Assembly (NCBI GenBank): GCA_016617855.1
Contig: JAECUM010003306.1
Coordinates: 92,397 to 156,396, forward strand
From: Megalonaias nervosa
Taxonomy: Eukaryota > Mollusca > Bivalvia > Unionida > Unionidae
DNA: 64,000 nucleotides
Reading direction: 5' to 3'
Both the position numbers and the translations under genes were made by a program. Numbering within the stretch: position 1 is the first letter of the stretch; each line of letters begins with the position of its first letter. This document shows positions 59,904-64,000 of this stretch, piece by piece. The notes beneath the pieces are model-generated. The model was given only the letters and a program-made list of their open reading frames with translations. It had not been told where the DNA came from and did no database searches.

Positions 59904-60930
59904 GAATTATAATTTGTGTTTCAAGCCTTGTGTTTGTACTCTTAGTATTTGAATTTGTGTTTTAAGCCACGGTTTATACTCTTAGTATTATAATTTGTGT
60001 TTTAGGCCATGGATTGTACTCTCGATATTAAAATTTGTGTTTTGGTCATGGTCTGTTGTCTTAGTATTAGAATATGTGCTTTAGGCAATGGCCTATGCAC
60101 TTAGTATTAGAATTTATGTTTTAGGCCATGGATTATACTCTGAGTATTACAATTTTTGTTTTGGCCCTGGTCTGTAGTCTTAGTATTAGAAGTTGTGTTT
60201 TAGGCCATAGTCTTTACTTTTAATATTTGATTTGTTTGTTTTAGGCTATGGTCCATAATCTAAGTATAAGAATTTGTGTTGTAGGAAATGGGTCTTTACT
60301 CTTTGTATTAGTATTTGTGATGTAGTCCACGATATGTACTCTTATAGCTGCAATTTATGCTTTTGGCCATCGTCTGTAGCCTTAGTATCAGCATTTGTGT
60401 TTTGGGCCCTGATCTGTACTCTAATATTTGAATTTGTGTATTAGGCAATGGGTCTGTGCTATTAGTATTATAAATTTAGTTTTAGGCCAATGGTCTGTAC
60501 GCTTAGTATTATAATTTGTGGTTTTGTTCATGGGTCTGTACTCTTAGTATTAGAACTTGTGTTCTAGGCCATGGTCTGTACGCTTAGTATTAGAATTTGT
60601 ATTGTAGGCCATGGGTCTGTACTCTTAGTATTAGAATTTGTGCTTTAGGCAATGGACCTGTACTCTTACTAATAGCATTTGTGTTTTAGGCCATGGATCC
60701 ATAATCGTAGTAATATAATTTATATTTTAGGCCACATGTCCGTATTTTTAATATTTGAATTTGTATTTTAGGTCATGGAACCATCCTTGTCGTATAAGAA
60801 TTTGTATTTTAGGCCATGGGTCTGTTCCTGTACCATTAGTAGTAGAATTTGTTTAGGCCAAGGGTCTGTACACTTAGTACTAGAATTTATGCTTTAGTCA
60901 ATGGGTCTGTTCTATGATTCTTATTAGTAG
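59904..60930. repeat. Minisatellite, ~40-bp unit, about 25 copies
   Basis: The unit reads approximately TTAGTATTAGAATTTGTG + TTTTAGGCCATGGTCTGTAC + TC. It recurs without interruption with substitutions and small indels. Units also occur at 53226-53319, showing that the retrotransposon landed inside the array. Confidence 0.92.
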
Positions 60931-61489
60931 GACTTTTATTAAAGAGAAAAAAGATTCTGGCGATGCTTCATTTCAAAAGTATAAATGTAATCTATAAATT
61001 TCTAATTATTTGTAAGTTATGCCTTTTAATATGTGAAATGTCCTAAAATGATTCACCATAATATGATAACATGAATAATAAATTTTTCAGGCACTTTAAC
61101 ATAGCAATATTACTATTTGATAAACTATATTTTACTCCACATATCATATTTTGTTCCACATATCTATATACATTCAAATCTACTAAGAGTTCCTTTAAAT
61201 TAATGAGCTGTATAAATTTACGGCTTTAACAAGTACAGCAGTTTTGGCTTGGCTGGGCTAAGAATAAAGCAAATAAAAAAAACGTTTGATAATGTAAAGA
61301 CACAGTACAACGAGATCAAATATAAATAGTAAAGATAATAAAACTCTGCAAAAGTAATTGAAACAAAACAAATTGAATTTATAGCATACATTCTGTGGTC
61401 TAATTCTAACTGCATTGAGTTACTTCAGCATCCGCAGATATCTCAATTAATAAAAAAGTATATACCTTGATGATATCAGTCGATTAGAT
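60931..61489. other. No gene recognised
   Basis: AT-rich DNA. Nothing can be supported. Confidence 0.4.
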
Positions 61490-62200
61490 TACTTACTAAG
61501 TTTAGTAAAACTCTTATAAGAAATAGTCAAGTTCTGCCAATCAGATGCAAGATCACCTCATCAGTATGCATTGATATTGGTCATAATTGTACCTGTCTAA
61601 GATAATTGATGTTTTAAACTCACTTTATCAGGTTTATTCATAATTGGATCATACATGCATTCTCTTGAGTGGTAACAAGCTCTGCCCATCAGGTGTAGAA
61701 TTAATCTGAGTGGATATCGCTCGTTATAGAACTTACGCAGCATCTTGATAACATAAGATTATATATTTAAATTTGAATGAAAATCAAATCAGAAATTTGG
61801 CTTGCAGAGTGATAACATGTTCAGTACATCAAAGGCAAGATCGATTCATTGTTATACATGTCTCACTCATTGCTGAACTCACCCTAGATCTTTGTGAAAT
61901 ATGTCTATATTCCAAGTTTGATCAAAATTGGATAAAATGTAGCTTCCGGAGCAGTAACAAGCTCAGCAAATAAGATCCGAGATGACCTGGTCTAGATCTT
62001 GTTCATTATCAAATTCATCCGAAATCGTGTAAGCAAACTCAGATTAGAAATATAGCCTTTATATGGGCAAGAACGTCAGCTAATCAGGTGCGAGAATAAT
62101 ATAAGCCAGTGTTCCAAGGTTTCATCAGAACAAGACTTGAAAGATGGACTCCAGAGTGGTATGAAGCAAATTTTAACAGAATGATGGCAGACAACACATG
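61490..62200. repeat. Degenerate tandem array, ~140-bp unit, five copies
   Basis: The core TGGTAACAAGCTCTGCCCATC-AGGTG recurs near 61527, 61674, 61813, 61955 and 62070. Between cores lie blocks such as CCAAGTTTGATCAAAATTGG and AAACTCAGATTAGAAATATAG. The last unit ends with AAATTTTAACAGAATGATGGCAGAC and GAGCTAAAATATAAGTTCA. I know this wording from widespread repeats in bivalve and other molluscan genomes. Confidence 0.6.
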
Positions 62201-62699
62201 ATGCATGATGAATGCAGAGCTAAAATATAAGTTCATTGGGTCCTACTGTGCGAAAATAGTTTACAATGTTCAGATTAGTAATGCTAATGCTCGTCAATGG
62301 ATATTATGAAAAATTTGAAATAAAATCAAGTTTAACAGTGTTGCCATAATTGGTGTTAGTCTATACCATGGGTACATAAATTAATTTTAATTTGTAAGCC
62401 TTGGCATTATTCAAATATATAACCTCAAGTCTTCTGCATGTAACTCAAATTAGAAGCATGTTGAGCATTTTGCACATGTGAATATGCGCCAGCCTCTCCC
62501 ATATCCCTCCCATCCTCCCATATCCTCATGATGGAGATGTGATTATAAACAAAACATGCATAATTCGCATGAATATAGTGTGAGTTAACATGCACATCCT
62601 CTGAGGATTACCATAATCTTATATCGTTTGATAGCAATCAACTAACAGAGTGATTCCATTCATAAATTGCTGTCATATATTGCATCCATTTGTAAGTCA
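62201..62699. other. No gene recognised
   Basis: AT-rich DNA with a short TCCCATATCC duplication near 62500-62525. Nothing else was seen. Confidence 0.4.
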
Positions 62700-62775
62700 G
62701 AAAGGATGGTAATTCTTACTAAAAGGGATGCTAACGAGTACCAAAAGGATGGTAACTCTTACTAAAATGATATGA
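62700..62775. repeat. Short direct repeats (GGATGGTAACTCTTACTAAAA)
   Basis: AGGATGGTAATTCTTACTAAA, GGGATGCTAACGAGTACCAAA and AGGATGGTAACTCTTACTAAA lie in tandem, about 23 bp each. Confidence 0.75.
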
Positions 62776-63573
62776 GCACAAAGACCTGTCAACAAAACTC
62801 ATCTTCAGGTGATAACTATAAGATGTACATAATTTTACAGCCAGCAACAACAAAAAAAGATGAAAGTTAAAATGCATTCATGAGATTTTGTCTAACTTTA
62901 CTTTCAACTGCAAGAAACAAAACCCATGAAATATGTCTGCCCAAAATTGTTTTAAAGCTAGACCATAATCTTTGGAAGGCACAATATTTAATCAGGCCAT
63001 ATAAATGTTTGCATGGTATATTATTCATAAATTTAGAAAACATGCTCACACTATTGTCAGCAGGATACAAGTATAAGCATTCCAATGTGTTTAGAGGCCT
63101 GCTATATTTTATGAACTGTTTGGTTAGAAAAGAATAAAGAAACCAAGAACGAATAGCTAGGTATAGGAGAAGCAGCTCAGATTATCTGCATGATGCAGAC
63201 TCAACTGCATAATCAGGTTGAAAAGTATAGTAGAATTGCAAGTCATATATTCCACTGAAGTAAATGTTTACTATCTAATGCAGTTAAAGCTTATGCCAAG
63301 ATGCTGTCCATAAAGATGATGTGAACTTAATCCCATTTAGAATCATTCTACAGTGTATTAAGGCTACCTGCAATTTCAGAATGTAACTTTGACATATGTA
63401 CTCATCAATATTCATACTTTCATAGAAACCCTGCTGGTGTGTACAAAATATACACATGTAACAATTTAATTCTACCCAAGTCTGTGCGTCAATCATTTTT
63501 AGCCAACTGAAATCTGTCATAAAAGGCCCATAAGGCCATACAGACTGATACAAGAAAAAACTTTAGTATTGCA
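62776..63573. other. No gene recognised
   Basis: Opposed short frames at 62867-63137 and 63284-63553 have no motif. Probably non-coding. Confidence 0.4.
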
Positions 63574-63712
63574 CCTGGCTGCCAGGTTGTAACTTAGCTA
63601 ATTAGGTATGCTCTCTTGTATCAATTGTGATATAAACATGGCTGCCAGTTTGCAGCTGCAGCAAATGAGGCATGCTTTCTCGTATGGCTTTTGGATACAT
63701 TGATATCAAAAT
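63574..63712. repeat. Two-copy tandem duplication, ~65-72 bp
   Basis: CCTGGCTGCCAGGTTG...GGTATGCTCTCTTGTAT...ATTGTGATAT is followed by CATGGCTGCCAGTTTG...GGCATGCTTTCTCGTAT...ATTGATATCA. Divergence is moderate. Confidence 0.65.
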
Positions 63713-64000
63713 GGCTGAAAAACGTCTTGATGTCAAGCATCAAGGTTTAGACATTGGTAACTGAAAAGAGAATGAGTGTTTCGCCTATCCTTCAGTGCCT
63801 TAAATAATGCATACATTGCAAGAACCGTAACCGTATTGTCCAACGTTTGCCAGTGTATATCATTCGAGGAAGTAATATTATAAGATTATGCTAATTTCAC
63901 ACATTTAATGCAAAAGAAAGTGCAAAAGAATCGTGCAGAAGAATGCAAGAGTTATCTTTGATTGCTTCATTAAATCTCCCTTATATCTAGAAAATGCCCT
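63713..64000. other. No gene recognised
   Basis: Nothing can be supported to the window end. Confidence 0.4.

Overview
This window looks like nuclear DNA of a marine invertebrate, most likely a mollusc and probably a bivalve. It is strongly AT-rich, has almost no long open reading frames, and is full of microsatellites, degenerate minisatellites, SINE/LINE/LTR elements and MITE-like hairpins. The SINE body and several tandem repeats resemble repeats I associate with bivalve genomes. That assignment is inference; no ribosomal or unmistakable host gene is present to fix it.

Region by region. (1) Positions 1-3411 hold a decayed virus-like gene block, all on the minus strand and clipped by the window edge. 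In transcription order it has an unidentified charged coiled-coil protein, a short basic GLG protein of the adenovirus pVI/pX kind, a double jelly-roll major capsid protein of the F54H12.2 family (Polinton/Maverick and adintovirus-like elements), and a small pX-like core protein. Most of these genes carry stops or frameshifts, so this is a fossil. A 19-bp perfect inverted repeat lies just beyond it (3446-3614). (2) 3.6-19 kb is repeat-rich non-coding DNA with an L1/Tx1-like LINE remnant (6.6-8.0 kb), a truncated SINE, two long hairpins and degenerate tandem repeats. (3) 19.3-22.1 kb has a broken LTR retrotransposon (copy 2) and a fuller SINE. (4) 22-31 kb has a hAT-type MITE with an intact 8-bp target duplication, a possible terminal exon, and an unidentified decayed coding block (28.3-29.6 kb). 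(5) 31-35.2 kb has LTR retrotransposon copy 3 followed by a 630-bp GACA-rich array. (6) 37.3-39.2 kb has an L2/CR1-like LINE. (7) 39-53 kb has tandem repeats, a second LINE-type remnant, and a second copy of the possible terminal exon. (8) 53.3-59.9 kb is a structurally complete LTR retrotransposon on the minus strand inserted into a ~40-bp minisatellite. (9) 60-64 kb holds more degenerate tandem arrays.

The most informative element is the 53.3-59.9 kb retrotransposon. It has two ~925-bp LTRs, a proline-tRNA-like primer binding site, a gag with a SCAN-like capsid and a CCHC knuckle, and a pol whose order is protease, integrase, reverse transcriptase, RNase H. Its sequences are Ty3/gypsy-type but the order is that of Ty1/copia, the hallmark of the Gmr1 lineage. 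All three copies in the window are defective; two of them have lost different aspartates of the reverse transcriptase YxDD motif.
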